The notes: generated by a model not told the origin, from the sequence alone. A stretch of DNA of 64,000 bases from Streptomyces ambofaciens ATCC 23877 (GCF_001267885.1 NZ_CP012382.1:2157001-2221000), one strand, 5' to 3'; positions 25,571 through 34,583 are shown, numbered from the stretch's first letter. Numbers and translations are program-made.

Positions 25571-26983
25571 TCAGATTCCCTCGACCAGCGGGGTCAGTGT
25601 CCGGTGGTCGCGTGCGGAGGGGATCTGGGGGTGTCCCCGTTCCAGGCCGAAGGTGGTGAAGGCGGTGCGGGCGGGGAGCGGGTACGGCTCCTGCCCGGTG
25701 AGGTCGTTGAGGATGGTCGCGCTGCGCCAGGCGGCGAGGCCGAGGTCGGGTGCGCCGACGCCGTGGGTGTGGGTCTCGGCGTTCTGGACGTAGACCCGGC
25801 CGGTGACGGAGGGGTCGAGGACGAGGCGGAAGCGTTCGTCGACGCGGGGGCGTTCGTGGCTGTCGCGGCGCATGTAGGGGTCGAGACCGGCGAGGACGCG
25901 GCCGAGGGGGCGTTCCCGGTAGCCGGTGGCGAGGACGACGGCGTCGGTGGTGAGGCGGGAGCGGGTCTTCTGCTCGGCGTGTTCGAGGTGCAGTTCGACC
26001 TGGGTGGTGGCGATGCGGCCGGCGGTGCGGACGTGGACGCCGGGGGTGAGGACGGTGTCGGGCCAGCCGCCGTCGAGGGTGCGGCGGTAGAGCTCGTCGT
26101 GGATGGCGGCGGTGGTGTCGGCGTCGATGCCCTTGTGCAGTTGCCACTGTCCGGCGACGAGGCGGTCGCGGACCGGTTCGGCGAGGGCGTGGAAGTAGCG
26201 GGTGTAGTCGGGGGTGAAGTGCTCCAGGCCGAGTTTGGAGTACTCCATCGGGGCGAAGGCCTCGCTGCGGCCGAGCCAGTGCAGCTGTTCGCGGCCGGCG
26301 GGGCGGTGGCGGAGCAGGTCGAGGAAGATCTCGGCGCCGGACTGGCCGGTGCCGATGACGGTGACGTGTCCGGCGGCGAGGAGCGCGTCGCGGTGGCCGA
26401 GGTAGTCGGCGGCGTGGAGGACGGGGACGCCGGGGGCGTCGACGAGGGGTTTGAGCGGGTCGGGGACGTAGGGCTCGGTGCCGACGCCGAGGACGACGTT
26501 GCGGGTGTGGGTCCGGCCGAGGGCCTCGGCCTCTCCGTCGGCGTCGAGCTGGGTGTAGTCGACTTCGAAGAGGTCGCGTTCGGGGTTCCAGCGGACGGCG
26601 TCGACCTGGTGGTGGAAGCGGAGGGAGGGGAGGCCTTCGGCGACCCAGCGGCAGTAGGCGTCGTACTCGGCGCGCTGGATGTGGAAGCGTTCGGCGAAGT
26701 AGAAGGGGAAGAGGCGGTCGCGGGCCCTGAGGTGGTTGAGGAAGGTCCAGGCGCTGGCCGGGTCGGCGAGGGTGACCAGGTCGGCGAGGAAGGGCACCTG
26801 GACGCGTGCGCCGTCGATGAGCAGGCCGGGGTGCCAGTGGAAGGCGGGGCGCTGGTCGTAGAAGACGGCCTGGAGGCCGGCGAGGGGGTCGGCGAGGGCG
26901 GCGAGGGAGAGGTTGAAGGGGCCGATGCCGATGCCGACGAGGTCGCGGGGGGCGTCGGGCGTGGGGCTGGGGGTGGCGTTCAC
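25571..26983 (-). CDS. L-lysine/L-ornithine or diamine N-monooxygenase (IucD/SidA family)
   Basis: FAD/NADPH-dependent amine N-hydroxylase, 470 residues. FAD motif GIGIGPFNLSLAAL, NADPH motif TVIGTGQSGAEIFLDLL, and the family C-terminal block VVLATGYRERP. PFLADLVTLADPASAWTFLNHLRARDRLFPFYFAERF is typical of lysine N6-hydroxylases and of cadaverine hydroxylase DesB. GTG 26983 overlaps the decarboxylase stop by four bases, so the two are translationally coupled. In desferrioxamine-type pathways the pair would decarboxylate lysine and N-hydroxylate cadaverine, but acyltransferase and NIS synthetase genes are absent here. Confidence 0.92.
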   Translation of the reverse strand: MNATPSPTPDAPRDLVGIGIGPFNLSLAALADPLAGLQAVFYDQRPAFHWHPGLLIDGARVQVPFLADLVTLADPASAWTFLNHLRARDRLFPFYFAERFHIQRAEYDAYCRWVAEGLPSLRFHHQVDAVRWNPERDLFEVDYTQLDADGEAEALGRTHTRNVVLGVGTEPYVPDPLKPLVDAPGVPVLHAADYLGHRDALLAAGHVTVIGTGQSGAEIFLDLLRHRPAGREQLHWLGRSEAFAPMEYSKLGLEHFTPDYTRYFHALAEPVRDRLVAGQWQLHKGIDADTTAAIHDELYRRTLDGGWPDTVLTPGVHVRTAGRIATTQVELHLEHAEQKTRSRLTTDAVVLATGYRERPLGRVLAGLDPYMRRDSHERPRVDERFRLVLDPSVTGRVYVQNAETHTHGVGAPDLGLAAWRSATILNDLTGQEPYPLPARTAFTTFGLERGHPQIPSARDHRTLTPLVEGI

Positions 26984-28350
26984 CGGGGGGTGGGTCCTTC
27001 CAGGGCTGTTTCCACGAGGGTCAGGAGGGCGGCCAGGTCGTCGGGCCGGGTGTGGGGGTTGAGGAGGGTCGCCTTGAGCCAGAGCCGGCCGTCGGTGCGG
27101 GCGCGGCCGAGGACGGCGGCGCCGGTGGTGAGGAGGGTGCGGCGGACGGCGGCGACGGCGTCGTCGGTGGCGTGCGCGGGCCGGAAGAGGACCGTGCTGA
27201 TGGTGGGCGGGGCGTGCAGTTCGAACCCGGGGTGGTCGTGGACGTGGGTGGCGAACTCCTCGGCGAGTGCGCAGACGGTGTCGACGAGGGTGCCGAGCCC
27301 GCTGCGGCCGAGGGTCTTGAGGGTGACGGCGATCTTGAGGATGTCGGGGCGCCGGCTGGTGCGGGGTGAGCGGCCGAGGAGGTCGGGGAGGCCGGCGTCC
27401 GTGTCGTCGTCCGGGTTGAGGTACTCGGCGCGGTGGTGGAGGGCGTGGAGGTCGCCTGGGTCCTTGACGGTGAGGAGGCCGGCGGCGATCGGCTGCCAGC
27501 CGAGTTTGTGCAGGTCGAGGGTGACGGTGTGGGCGGCTTCCAGTCCGGCGAGTCGGGGCCGGTGCCGGTCGCTGAAGAGGAGGCCCGCTCCGTAGGCGGC
27601 GTCGACGTGCAGGCGGGCGCCGTGGGCGGCGCAGCGGCCGGCGATCTCGGGCAGGGGGTCGATGAGGCCGGCGTCGGTGGTGCCGGCGGTGGCGACGACG
27701 AGGTGGGGGCCGGGGATGCGGGTGAGTGCCTCGTCGAGGGAGGCGGGGTCGAGGGTGCCGGCGGGGGCGGGGACGGTCACGGGTTCGGGCAGTCCCAGCA
27801 GCCAGGCGGCGCGGGGCACCGAGTGGTGGACGCCCGCGCCGTGGACCAGCCGCACGTTCGCGCCCTGTGCTTCGCGGGCGAGGAGGACGGCGAGTTGGTT
27901 GGACTCGGTGCCGCCGGTGGTGACGAGGGCGTCGGCGGCGCCGGTCTCGCGGGCCAGGGTGCGGGTGACGAGGGCTTCCAGCGCGGAGGCGGCCGGTGCC
28001 TGGTCCCAGGAGTCGAGGGAGGGGTTGAGGACGCTCGCGGCGAGGTCGGCGGCGGCGGCGACGGCGAGGGGCGCGCCGTGCAGGTGGGCGGCGCACAGGG
28101 GGTGGGCGGGGTCGGCGGCGCCCTCGGCGAGTGCGGTGACCAGGGCGCGGAGGGCCTCGGGGTCGCCCCGTTCGGGCAGGATGTCGCCGGCCGCCTCGGA
28201 TACGCGGGCGGCGACGGCTCGGGGGCCGCCCGCGGGGAGCGGGCCGCGGCGTTCCGCGGCGCCGGTGCGCAGTGCGTCGAGCACGGTGTCGAGGAGGGGC
28301 CGCAGGGTGTCGGGGCCGTGCGGGCCCGAGGCGAGGGGCGGCATGCCCAT
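26980..28350 (-). CDS. PLP-dependent amino-acid decarboxylase (DesA / L-2,4-diaminobutyrate decarboxylase-like)
   Basis: Group II PLP decarboxylase, 456 residues. ATG 28350 is chosen for GGAGGA six bases upstream. Family features are AAHLHGAPLAVAAAADLAASVLNPSLDSWDQAPAAS at the N-terminus, TTGGTESNQLAVLLARE (phosphate binding), HVDAAYGAG (Asp to pyridine N) and the Schiff-base Lys in TLDLHKLGWQPI. Together with the coupled N-hydroxylase it resembles desA-desB of hydroxamate siderophores. No iron-box sequence (TTAGGTTAGGCTAACCTAA type) was found upstream. The substrate (Lys, Orn or Dab) cannot be read from the sequence. Confidence 0.9.
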   Translation of the reverse strand: MGMPPLASGPHGPDTLRPLLDTVLDALRTGAAERRGPLPAGGPRAVAARVSEAAGDILPERGDPEALRALVTALAEGAADPAHPLCAAHLHGAPLAVAAAADLAASVLNPSLDSWDQAPAASALEALVTRTLARETGAADALVTTGGTESNQLAVLLAREAQGANVRLVHGAGVHHSVPRAAWLLGLPEPVTVPAPAGTLDPASLDEALTRIPGPHLVVATAGTTDAGLIDPLPEIAGRCAAHGARLHVDAAYGAGLLFSDRHRPRLAGLEAAHTVTLDLHKLGWQPIAAGLLTVKDPGDLHALHHRAEYLNPDDDTDAGLPDLLGRSPRTSRRPDILKIAVTLKTLGRSGLGTLVDTVCALAEEFATHVHDHPGFELHAPPTISTVLFRPAHATDDAVAAVRRTLLTTGAAVLGRARTDGRLWLKATLLNPHTRPDDLAALLTLVETALEGPTPR

Positions 28351-28447
28351 GGGCTGTCCTCCGGGCGTGAGGGGAGTTCCAGCCTGCACGGGGTGGCGGG
28401 GGTACGCCCGGACAGCCCAACGATCGCAACCCGAAAGGGGTATGGGT

Positions 28448-28480
28448 GCGGCCGGTCGCCCCGGGGTGGGGGCCGGCCGC
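28448..28480 (-). terminator. Hairpin downstream of pepN
   Basis: Arms GCGGCCGG and CCGGCCGC with an inner CCCC/GGGG extension; it lies just past the pepN stop codon. Confidence 0.6.
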
Positions 28481-28488
28481 GTTCCGGC

Positions 28489-30987
28489 TCAGTGGGTCCG
28501 GGCCTCCCGTACCCGCAGGGCGCGGGCGAGGTCGTCGAGTTGGTCGGCGAGCTTGCGGCGCAGTGCGGGGATCGGTTCGGCGTCGTCGAGGCATGCCCGG
28601 CCGAGGCGCAGGTTGTCGGGGTCGACGGCGTGGACGGGGAAGGCCCAGCGGCCGGCGGCCTCGGCGATGGCGGGGCCGCGGCGGGCGGCGACGGCGACCG
28701 CCTCGGCGTAGTAGCGCGGTACGAAGTCCTGGACGAGTTCGGCCTGTTCGGGTTGCCAGAAGCCCTGGGCGGTGGCGGTGAAGAGGTAGTTGGAGAGGTC
28801 GTCGGAGGCGAACATGGCCTCCCAGGCCCGGTTCTTCGCTTCCGGGTCGGGCAGCGCGGCGCGGCAGCGGGCGGCGCCTTCCCGGCCGGTGGCGCTCGGG
28901 TCGCGTTCGAGTTCGGCGGCGATGGCGGTCTCGTCGGTGGCGCCGAGGACGGCGAGCCGGGTGAGGATGCGCCAGCGCAGCTCGGGGTCGAGTTCGGGGC
29001 CGCCGGGGACGGTGCCGTCGGCGAGCCAGGCGGCGAGGGTGTGGGGGTGGGCGGCGGTGGCGATGCGGTGGCGTACGGCGATGAGGCGCAGCCCGGGGTG
29101 GTCGCCGTCCTCGGTGCGGCGGATGAGGTCGCGGCACAGGTCGGTGAGGGTGGCCAGGGCGGCGGGCCGCTGCTCGGGGCCGACGTAGCGGTCGGCGACC
29201 TGGGCGGAGGCGAAGGCGAGGACGCCGTCGACGAGGGCGAGGTCGGTCTCGTGGGGGAGGTGGGCGCGGGCGATGTCCAGGTAGGCGTCGGTGGTGAGTT
29301 CGCCGTCGCGGACGGCGTCCCGCAGGGCGTTCCAGATGACGGCCCGGGTGAGCGGGTCGGGGAGGCCGGACAGCCGGGCGTGCAGGGTCCGGAAGGAGTC
29401 GGCGTCGAAGCGGATCTTGGCGTAGCTCAGGTCGCCGTCGTTGAGGACGACCAGGGCGGGGAGCTTGCCGATGGGCCGCGGTTCGCCCTGGGGGGCGTCG
29501 AGGTCGAGGCGTTCGCGCAGGGTGAGCCGGCCTTCGTCGGTGAGGTCCTGGTCGTAGAGGCCGACGGCGATGCGGTGGGGCCGGGTGCCGTGGTGGTCGA
29601 CCGTGAGGGCGCGGCTGCCGTTCTCGCCGGTGATGCGCGGGGTGAGGGTGTCGACGCCGGTGGTGCGCAGCCAGGCGTCGGCCCAGGCGTGGACGTCGCG
29701 GTCGGTGGCGGCGGCGAGGGAGTCGATGAAGTCGGCAAGGGTGGCGTTGGCGAACTTGTGCCGGTCGAAGTGGATGTTGATGCCGGCCAGGAAGTCCTTC
29801 TCGCCGAGCCAGGTGACGAGTTGCCGCAGGGCGGAGGCGCCCTTGGCGTAGGAGATGCCGTCGAAGTTGAGGAGGGCGGAGGCGGTGTCCTCGACGTTCT
29901 CGGGGGCGACGGGGTGGGTGGTGGGGCGCTGGTCGGCGTCGTAGCCCCAGGGTTTGCGGGTGACGCCGAAGTCGGTCCAGGTGTCGGTGAAGCGGGTGGC
30001 CTCGGCGGTGGTCTGGTAGCCCATGTACTCGGCGAAGGACTCGTTGAGCCAGATGTCGTCCCACCACCTGAGGGTGACGAGGTCGCCGAACCACATGTGG
30101 GCCATCTCGTGGGCGATGACCATGGCGCGGGTCTGCCGCTCGGTGTCGGTGACGGCGGAGCGGAAGACGAACTCGTCGCGGAAGGTGACCAGGCCGGGGT
30201 TCTCCATGGCGCCGGCGTTGAACTCGGGGACGAACGCCTGGTCGTAGGAGTCGAAGGGGTAGGGCTCGGTGAACTTCTCGTGGTAGCGGTCGAAGCAGCC
30301 GCGGGTGACCTCGAAGAGCTCGTCGGCGTCGGCGTCCAGGTGGCGGGCGAGGGAGCGGCGGCAGTGGAGGCCGAAGGGCAGGCCGCGGTGCTCGATGCGT
30401 ACGGAGTGCCAGGGGCCGGCGGCGACGGCCACGAGGTAGGTGGAGATGAGGGGGGTCGCGGCGGCCTTCCAGCGGCCGTCCCCGGTGTGTTCGGTGATGC
30501 CGTTGGCGAGGACGGTCCAGCCCGCGGGTGCCGTGACGGTCAGGTCGAAGACGGCTTTGAGGTCGGGCTGGTCGAAGGCGGCGAAGACGCGCTGGACGTC
30601 GTCCATGAACAGCTGCGTGTAGACGTAGGTCTCGCCGTCGCTGGGGTCGGTGAAGCGGTGCATGCCCTCGCCGGTGCGGGAGTAGTGCATGGCCGCGTCG
30701 ACGCGCAGTTCGTGCTCGCCCGGAGTGAGGTTCTTCAGCGCGAGCCGGTTCTCGGTCAGGGCGGCCGGGTCGAGGGGGTGTCCGTCCAGGGTGACGGTGC
30801 GCAGCTGGGCGGGCTTGACCTCGACGAAGGTGTCCGTGGTGCCCGTCTCGCCGCGGACGGTGAAACGGATGGTGGTGCGGGAGTCGAAGGTCTCGTCCCC
30901 ACGGGTCAGATCGAGGTCGATCGTGTAGTGGTGGACGTCGAGGAGCCGGGCACGGGTCTGCGCTTCGTCGCGCGTCAGTACGGACAT
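28489..30987 (-). CDS. pepN: Aminopeptidase N (M1 family)
   Basis: Zinc metallopeptidase, 832 residues, removing N-terminal amino acids from peptides in the cytoplasm. GAMENPGLVTF (exopeptidase motif) precedes the zinc site HEMAHMWFGDLVTLRWWDDIWLNESFAEY (HEXXH-x18-E). The C-terminal ERAP1-like helical domain extends to HRIATAAHPHTLAAWL and beyond. The family's substrate-binding NH2-domain begins YTIDLDLTRGDETFDSRTTIRF. ATG 30987 is the only suitable start. The length matches other actinobacterial M1 aminopeptidases. Confidence 0.96.
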   Translation of the reverse strand: MSVLTRDEAQTRARLLDVHHYTIDLDLTRGDETFDSRTTIRFTVRGETGTTDTFVEVKPAQLRTVTLDGHPLDPAALTENRLALKNLTPGEHELRVDAAMHYSRTGEGMHRFTDPSDGETYVYTQLFMDDVQRVFAAFDQPDLKAVFDLTVTAPAGWTVLANGITEHTGDGRWKAAATPLISTYLVAVAAGPWHSVRIEHRGLPFGLHCRRSLARHLDADADELFEVTRGCFDRYHEKFTEPYPFDSYDQAFVPEFNAGAMENPGLVTFRDEFVFRSAVTDTERQTRAMVIAHEMAHMWFGDLVTLRWWDDIWLNESFAEYMGYQTTAEATRFTDTWTDFGVTRKPWGYDADQRPTTHPVAPENVEDTASALLNFDGISYAKGASALRQLVTWLGEKDFLAGINIHFDRHKFANATLADFIDSLAAATDRDVHAWADAWLRTTGVDTLTPRITGENGSRALTVDHHGTRPHRIAVGLYDQDLTDEGRLTLRERLDLDAPQGEPRPIGKLPALVVLNDGDLSYAKIRFDADSFRTLHARLSGLPDPLTRAVIWNALRDAVRDGELTTDAYLDIARAHLPHETDLALVDGVLAFASAQVADRYVGPEQRPAALATLTDLCRDLIRRTEDGDHPGLRLIAVRHRIATAAHPHTLAAWLADGTVPGGPELDPELRWRILTRLAVLGATDETAIAAELERDPSATGREGAARCRAALPDPEAKNRAWEAMFASDDLSNYLFTATAQGFWQPEQAELVQDFVPRYYAEAVAVAARRGPAIAEAAGRWAFPVHAVDPDNLRLGRACLDDAEPIPALRRKLADQLDDLARALRVREARTH

Positions 30988-31082
30988 GACGCCATGCTGC
31001 CTGATGGGGTCGGCAGGGCACAGAGGCGGATCGCTACGCGGAGTATGTCCGGTCCGTTCCGACCCGGCGCGCTCCCCGGCGT

Positions 31083-31102
31083 GCGCCCCCTGGTGGGGGC
31101 GC
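31083..31102 (-). terminator. Hairpin between chorismate mutase and pepN
   Basis: GCGCCCCC-TGGT-GGGGGCGC, eight perfect pairs, 15 bases downstream of the chorismate mutase stop. Confidence 0.6.
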
Positions 31103-31116
31103 CGGGGCCGCGGGGT

Positions 31117-31467
31117 TCAGGCGGAGGCGGGGGTCGTGCCGTTGCCGTTGTCCTCCGCGATGCGCTCGTGGTGGTGGATCACCTCGGCGATGATGAAGTT
31201 CAGGAACTTCTCGGCGAACGCCGGGTCCAGTTTGGCGCTTTCGGCGAGGGCGCGCAGCCGGGCGATCTGCTTGGCCTCGCGGGCCGGGTCGGCGGGCGGG
31301 AGCTGGTGCCGGGCCTTGAGGTGGCCGACCTGCTGGGTGCACTTGAAGCGCTCGGCGAGCATGTGGACGACGGCCGCGTCGATGTTGTCGATGCTGTCCC
31401 GCAGCCGGGCCAGCTCCTCGCGGACGGCGGGGTCGACGGCACCGGTACCGGTGTTGCTGGTGGTCAT
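31117..31467 (-). CDS. Chorismate mutase, AroQ type
   Basis: All-alpha chorismate mutase, 116 residues, converting chorismate to prephenate for Phe/Tyr synthesis. LARLRDSIDNIDAAVVHMLAERFKCTQQVGHLKA has the conserved N-terminal helix with Arg (catalytic Arg in LRDSIDNID) and the Lys of VGHLKA. FAEKFLNFIIAEVIHHHERIAE is the C-terminal helix. It is a stand-alone domain without prephenate dehydratase or secretion signal, so cytoplasmic. ATG 31467 sits behind a short gap from the upstream GNAT gene. Confidence 0.93.
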   Translation of the reverse strand: MTTSNTGTGAVDPAVREELARLRDSIDNIDAAVVHMLAERFKCTQQVGHLKARHQLPPADPAREAKQIARLRALAESAKLDPAFAEKFLNFIIAEVIHHHERIAEDNGNGTTPASA

Positions 31468-31511
31468 GGGCGCCCACCCTACGTGCGGACGCGGGGCGGT
31501 CGCAGACCGTC

Positions 31512-31991
31512 TCAGGCGCCGAGAACCCGGCCGGTGCGGTCGGGGGCCGTGCCGACGCGCTTGTGGAAGTAGACGTCCTCGTGGCCGCCGGGCACGCCCT
31601 CGATGCGGCCCCGTTCGCGGTAGCCGAGCCTCGGGTAGAAGCCGGGCGCCTGGAAGGTGTAGGTGGACACGATCACGTCGGTGCAGCCGCGCCGGGCGGC
31701 CTCCTCCTCGGCCGCGCGCATCAGCCGGCTCCCCCAGCCGGCCTGCCGCTGGTCCTCGCGCACCCACAGCATGTCCACGGAGGCGAGGGTGCCCCAGGTC
31801 CGGGCGGTGAGTCCGCCGACGAGGGCGCCCTCGTCGTCGGTGACGCGCACGGTGAGGGGCCGGGTCCGGGCGCCCTGGGCGGCGGCGGTGTTGTAGGCGG
31901 TCAGTTCGGCGTCGAGCCGCTGTTCCAGGTCGTCGTCCGCGCCGCCCACGTGCAGGGCGGCGGTGGTGGCGGTGTGCTGTTCGCTGGTCAC
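31512..31991 (-). CDS. GNAT family N-acetyltransferase
   Basis: Acetyl-CoA-dependent acetyltransferase, 159 residues. SVDMLWVREDQRQAGWGSRLMRAAEEEAARRGCTDVIVSTYTFQAPGFYPRLGYRERG contains motif A (Q/RxxGxG/A as RQAGWGSRL) and the motif B ending FYPRLGY. GTG 31991 is the start. The acceptor is unknown. It lies upstream of and in line with the chorismate mutase gene (44-bp gap), so the two may be co-transcribed. Confidence 0.92.
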   Translation of the reverse strand: MTSEQHTATTAALHVGGADDDLEQRLDAELTAYNTAAAQGARTRPLTVRVTDDEGALVGGLTARTWGTLASVDMLWVREDQRQAGWGSRLMRAAEEEAARRGCTDVIVSTYTFQAPGFYPRLGYRERGRIEGVPGGHEDVYFHKRVGTAPDRTGRVLGA

Positions 31992-32137
31992 GGTCCCGGA
32001 TTGTGCCGCAGGGCGGGGGGTGGGGCGACGGCTTTTGCCCGGGGCGGCACGGCGGCCGGTGCGGCGCTTCCCGTCCGGCCGGCGGGGCGGTCCTCGTACA
32101 GTGGGGAGGAGGGTTCAGGCGTCGTGGGGGTTCAGGC

Positions 32138-33034
32138 GTGGCGAACGGCGGACCGGTCGAGCACGGTTATCCGCATCTGGAGACGGTGCGGGCCGCCGTC
32201 ACAGCGTTGTACCGGCGGTTGTCGTGCGACACCGTCCGGACGTTCTCGGCCAGCGTGGCCCCGGCCGAGGTGGCGTTCTGCGACACCGACGACCTGTATC
32301 TGGGGGCGCAGCGGGTGGCTCGCGAGCTGGTGCGTCACTACCGGCTGCCCGATGCCCGGATGATCGTCTCCTTCCGGGAGATGACGCACGCGGCGAGCGT
32401 GGAGCTCGCGGCGGGGCCCGAGTACTTCATCGAGCTGAACGACCGCTTCCGCACCCATCGCCGGGACATCGGGGCGGCGCTCGCGCACGAGGTGATGCAC
32501 GTGTATCTGCACCGCCTCGACCTGGCCTTCCCCGGCACCCGGGACAACGAGATCCTCACCGACACGGCGGCGGCGTACCTGGGCGCCGGCTGGCTGCTGC
32601 TGGACGCCTACCGGGAGGACGCGGCGTCCTCGCAGAAGCTCGGGTACCTGACGCCGGAGGAGTTCGGCTACGTGCTGGCCAAGCGGGCGCTGGTCTTCGG
32701 GGAGGACCCGTCGGTGTGGTTCACCAGTCCGCAGGCCTACACGGCGTACGTCAAGGGCATGGCCCGGGCCCGCCGGGACGGGCAGCAGCCGCCGTTGACC
32801 GCGGCCGGCTGGGCGGGGCGCCGCCGCTATGCCCGGGACCGCCGCCATGCCCAGGACCCGCACGCCGTTCCCCTTCCGGAGGAGGGGCCGTACTCGTTCA
32901 CGGCGGGCGGGCGCGATCCGCTGCGGGTGTCGTTCCCCTGCCCGACGTGTCATCAGCGGATCAGGGTGCCGGTGCGGGGGCGGGTGCGGGCGCGGTGCGG
33001 GCTGTGCCGGACCGTACTGGAATGCGACACCTAG
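32138..33034 (+). CDS. Putative zinc metallopeptidase with C-terminal zinc ribbon
   Basis: A 298-residue protein. AALAHEVMHVYLHRLDL carries an HEXXH zincin motif at 117-121; the third ligand may be in the following DNEILTDTAAAYLGAG (Glu/Asp). The C-terminus has CPTCHQRIRVPVRGRVRARC then GLCRTVLEC, two CxxC pairs forming a zinc ribbon. No signal peptide, so cytoplasmic. GTG 32138 is chosen because the HTH-free family start MANGGPVEHGYPHLE follows it; TACAGT upstream (32097-32102) could be a -10. GTTCAGGCGT is duplicated just before the start (32113 and 32130). Substrate unknown. Confidence 0.82.
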   Translation: MANGGPVEHGYPHLETVRAAVTALYRRLSCDTVRTFSASVAPAEVAFCDTDDLYLGAQRVARELVRHYRLPDARMIVSFREMTHAASVELAAGPEYFIELNDRFRTHRRDIGAALAHEVMHVYLHRLDLAFPGTRDNEILTDTAAAYLGAGWLLLDAYREDAASSQKLGYLTPEEFGYVLAKRALVFGEDPSVWFTSPQAYTAYVKGMARARRDGQQPPLTAAGWAGRRRYARDRRHAQDPHAVPLPEEGPYSFTAGGRDPLRVSFPCPTCHQRIRVPVRGRVRARCGLCRTVLECDT

Positions 33035-33062
33035 AACACGTGGGCGATGCTTCAATGCCCGC

Positions 33063-33698
33063 ATGACAGAGACGATCAACGAGCCCTGGGGGCTCAGTGT
33101 GTTCGGTGCGGGCAGTGTGCGGGTCGAGCCGCAGCTGGTGCGGGTGAAGCTGGCGGTGGACGTGCTGGAGCCGTCGCCGGACCGGGCCTTCGAGGGGGCG
33201 GGCACGGCCGTGACGCGGGTGCGCGAGGTGCTGCGCCGGCACGGGGTGCCGGACACCGCGGTCTCGGGCTCCCGGCTCAGGCTCAGCTCGGAGTACAACG
33301 GGTACGGCGCTGAGCGGACGTTCCTCGGCTACCGCTGCCAGGCCTCCTACGCGGTGGAGACCGAGGCACTGGACGGGCTCCAGCAGCTCATCGTGGACGC
33401 GGTGGACGCGGGCGCGCACCGGATCGACGACGTCGAGTTCGACGTGCACGACAAGCCGGCGATGCGCGACGAGGCCCGTCGCAGGGCGGTGGCCGCCGCC
33501 CGCCGCAAGGCCGAGGTGTACACGGAGGCGGCGGGGGTGCGGCTGGGCCCGGTGGTGCACATCCAGGACGTGGACGCCGAGTCGTTCCGTCAGTACCGGG
33601 GCCACGGGGGCGGGGGCGGCAGCTCGGCCGGTGACCTGGCGCCCGGGATGGTGGAGGTGTCGGCGGGTGTGGTGCTGGGCTTCTCCCTGACCCACTGA
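33063..33698 (+). CDS. SIMPL domain protein (DUF541)
   Basis: A 211-residue protein of the SIMPL/DUF541 family. WGLSVFGAGSVRVEPQLVRVKLAVDVLEPSPDRAFE is the characteristic opening, and DDVEFDVHDKPAMRDEARRRAVAAARRKAEVYTEAAGVRLGPVVHI the conserved second half. No export signal is seen, unlike the periplasmic members of Gram-negative bacteria. A Gly-rich loop (GHGGGGGSS) precedes the last strand. The function of the family is not established. ATG 33063 is 29 bp after the metallopeptidase stop, and the gene ends seven bases from the convergent VWA gene. Confidence 0.88.
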   Translation: MTETINEPWGLSVFGAGSVRVEPQLVRVKLAVDVLEPSPDRAFEGAGTAVTRVREVLRRHGVPDTAVSGSRLRLSSEYNGYGAERTFLGYRCQASYAVETEALDGLQQLIVDAVDAGAHRIDDVEFDVHDKPAMRDEARRRAVAAARRKAEVYTEAAGVRLGPVVHIQDVDAESFRQYRGHGGGGGSSAGDLAPGMVEVSAGVVLGFSLTH

Positions 33699-33705
33699 CG
33701 CCGTC

Positions 33706-34431
33706 TCAGGCCGGCCGCACGATGCCCTGGGCGCGTGCGGCCGCGAGCCAGGTGGGGAACTCGCCCACCAGGTGGTCGTACAGCTCGGCGTCGGTCACCT
33801 TCCGCGGGTCGCGGCCCGCGTGGAAGAACCCGGCGTTGTCGACGACCCGCCGCTCCGGCACCGCCAGGTCGTCGAGTCTGCGCAGGTAGTCGAACTGGCG
33901 GCTGTCCGGGTCGCCGAAGCCGACGAACTGCCAGAACATCGGCAGCGGAGCCGCCTTGCACAGGTAGCGTTCGGCGGCGAGCTTGTTGACCGGTCCGCCG
34001 TCGGTCTGGAAGACGACCAGGGCGGGGTGGCGGGCGCCGCTGTCGAGGTAGTGGTCGATGACGGCGTCCATGGCCAGGTGGTAGCTGGTCTTCCCCATGT
34101 GTCCGAGGCCGGCCACGATCCGTTCGATGCGTCCCTGGTGGTCGGCGAGGTCGATCCGGGAGACGGCGTCGACGTCCGTGGAGAAGAAGACCACGGGCAC
34201 CGTGCCGTCGTCGTCGAGGTGCGCGGACAGTCCGAGCACGCGGTCGGCGAGGGCCTGCACGCTGCCGTCCCGGTAGTACGGCTTCATGGAGCCGGAGTGG
34301 TCGACGACCAGGTAGACCGCCGCCCGGGTCTCCTCCAGCCCGTGCTTCGTCAGTGACACCCCGGCGGTCTTGTACAGGTCGACCAGCGCGGGCGCCGTCT
34401 CCCGCACCTTCGTGAGACTGATCGCGGCCAT
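33706..34431 (-). CDS. VWA domain protein, TerF-like
   Basis: A 241-residue von Willebrand factor A protein. A short N-terminal block (MAAISLTKVRETAPALVDLYKTAGVSLTKHGL) matches the TerF/tellurium-resistance-associated family. The MIDAS motif DHSGS is at 44-48, with the distal Thr/Asp in GHMGKTSYHLAMDAVIDHYL and FQTDGGPVNK. ATG 34431 is favoured by GGGGGAG six bases upstream. Metal-dependent adhesion or complex assembly in stress response is the family expectation; no ter genes are adjacent. Confidence 0.9.
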   Translation of the reverse strand: MAAISLTKVRETAPALVDLYKTAGVSLTKHGLEETRAAVYLVVDHSGSMKPYYRDGSVQALADRVLGLSAHLDDDGTVPVVFFSTDVDAVSRIDLADHQGRIERIVAGLGHMGKTSYHLAMDAVIDHYLDSGARHPALVVFQTDGGPVNKLAAERYLCKAAPLPMFWQFVGFGDPDSRQFDYLRRLDDLAVPERRVVDNAGFFHAGRDPRKVTDAELYDHLVGEFPTWLAAARAQGIVRPA

Positions 34432-34583
34432 GCGGACTCCCCCGTCACCCGATGCGTACGGCACTCGGCTGCCGAGGCTACGGCACGGTGCACCCCGCCT
34501 CTCAGTTCGTCCACAGGCATTCGCTATTTTGTTCGCCGCCGTCCCCACCGGCTCACCGTCCGTCCCGTCCCGAGGAGCCGGCT

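Noticed and set aside
28351..28488. Iron-box upstream of the decarboxylase/hydroxylase pair
   Set aside because: No sequence resembling TTAGGTTAGGCTAACCTAA is present in the interval.
25571..31021. A very long minus-strand frame joining the hydroxylase to pepN
   Set aside because: Only its last 470 codons are the real hydroxylase; the rest reads the decarboxylase and pepN out of frame.
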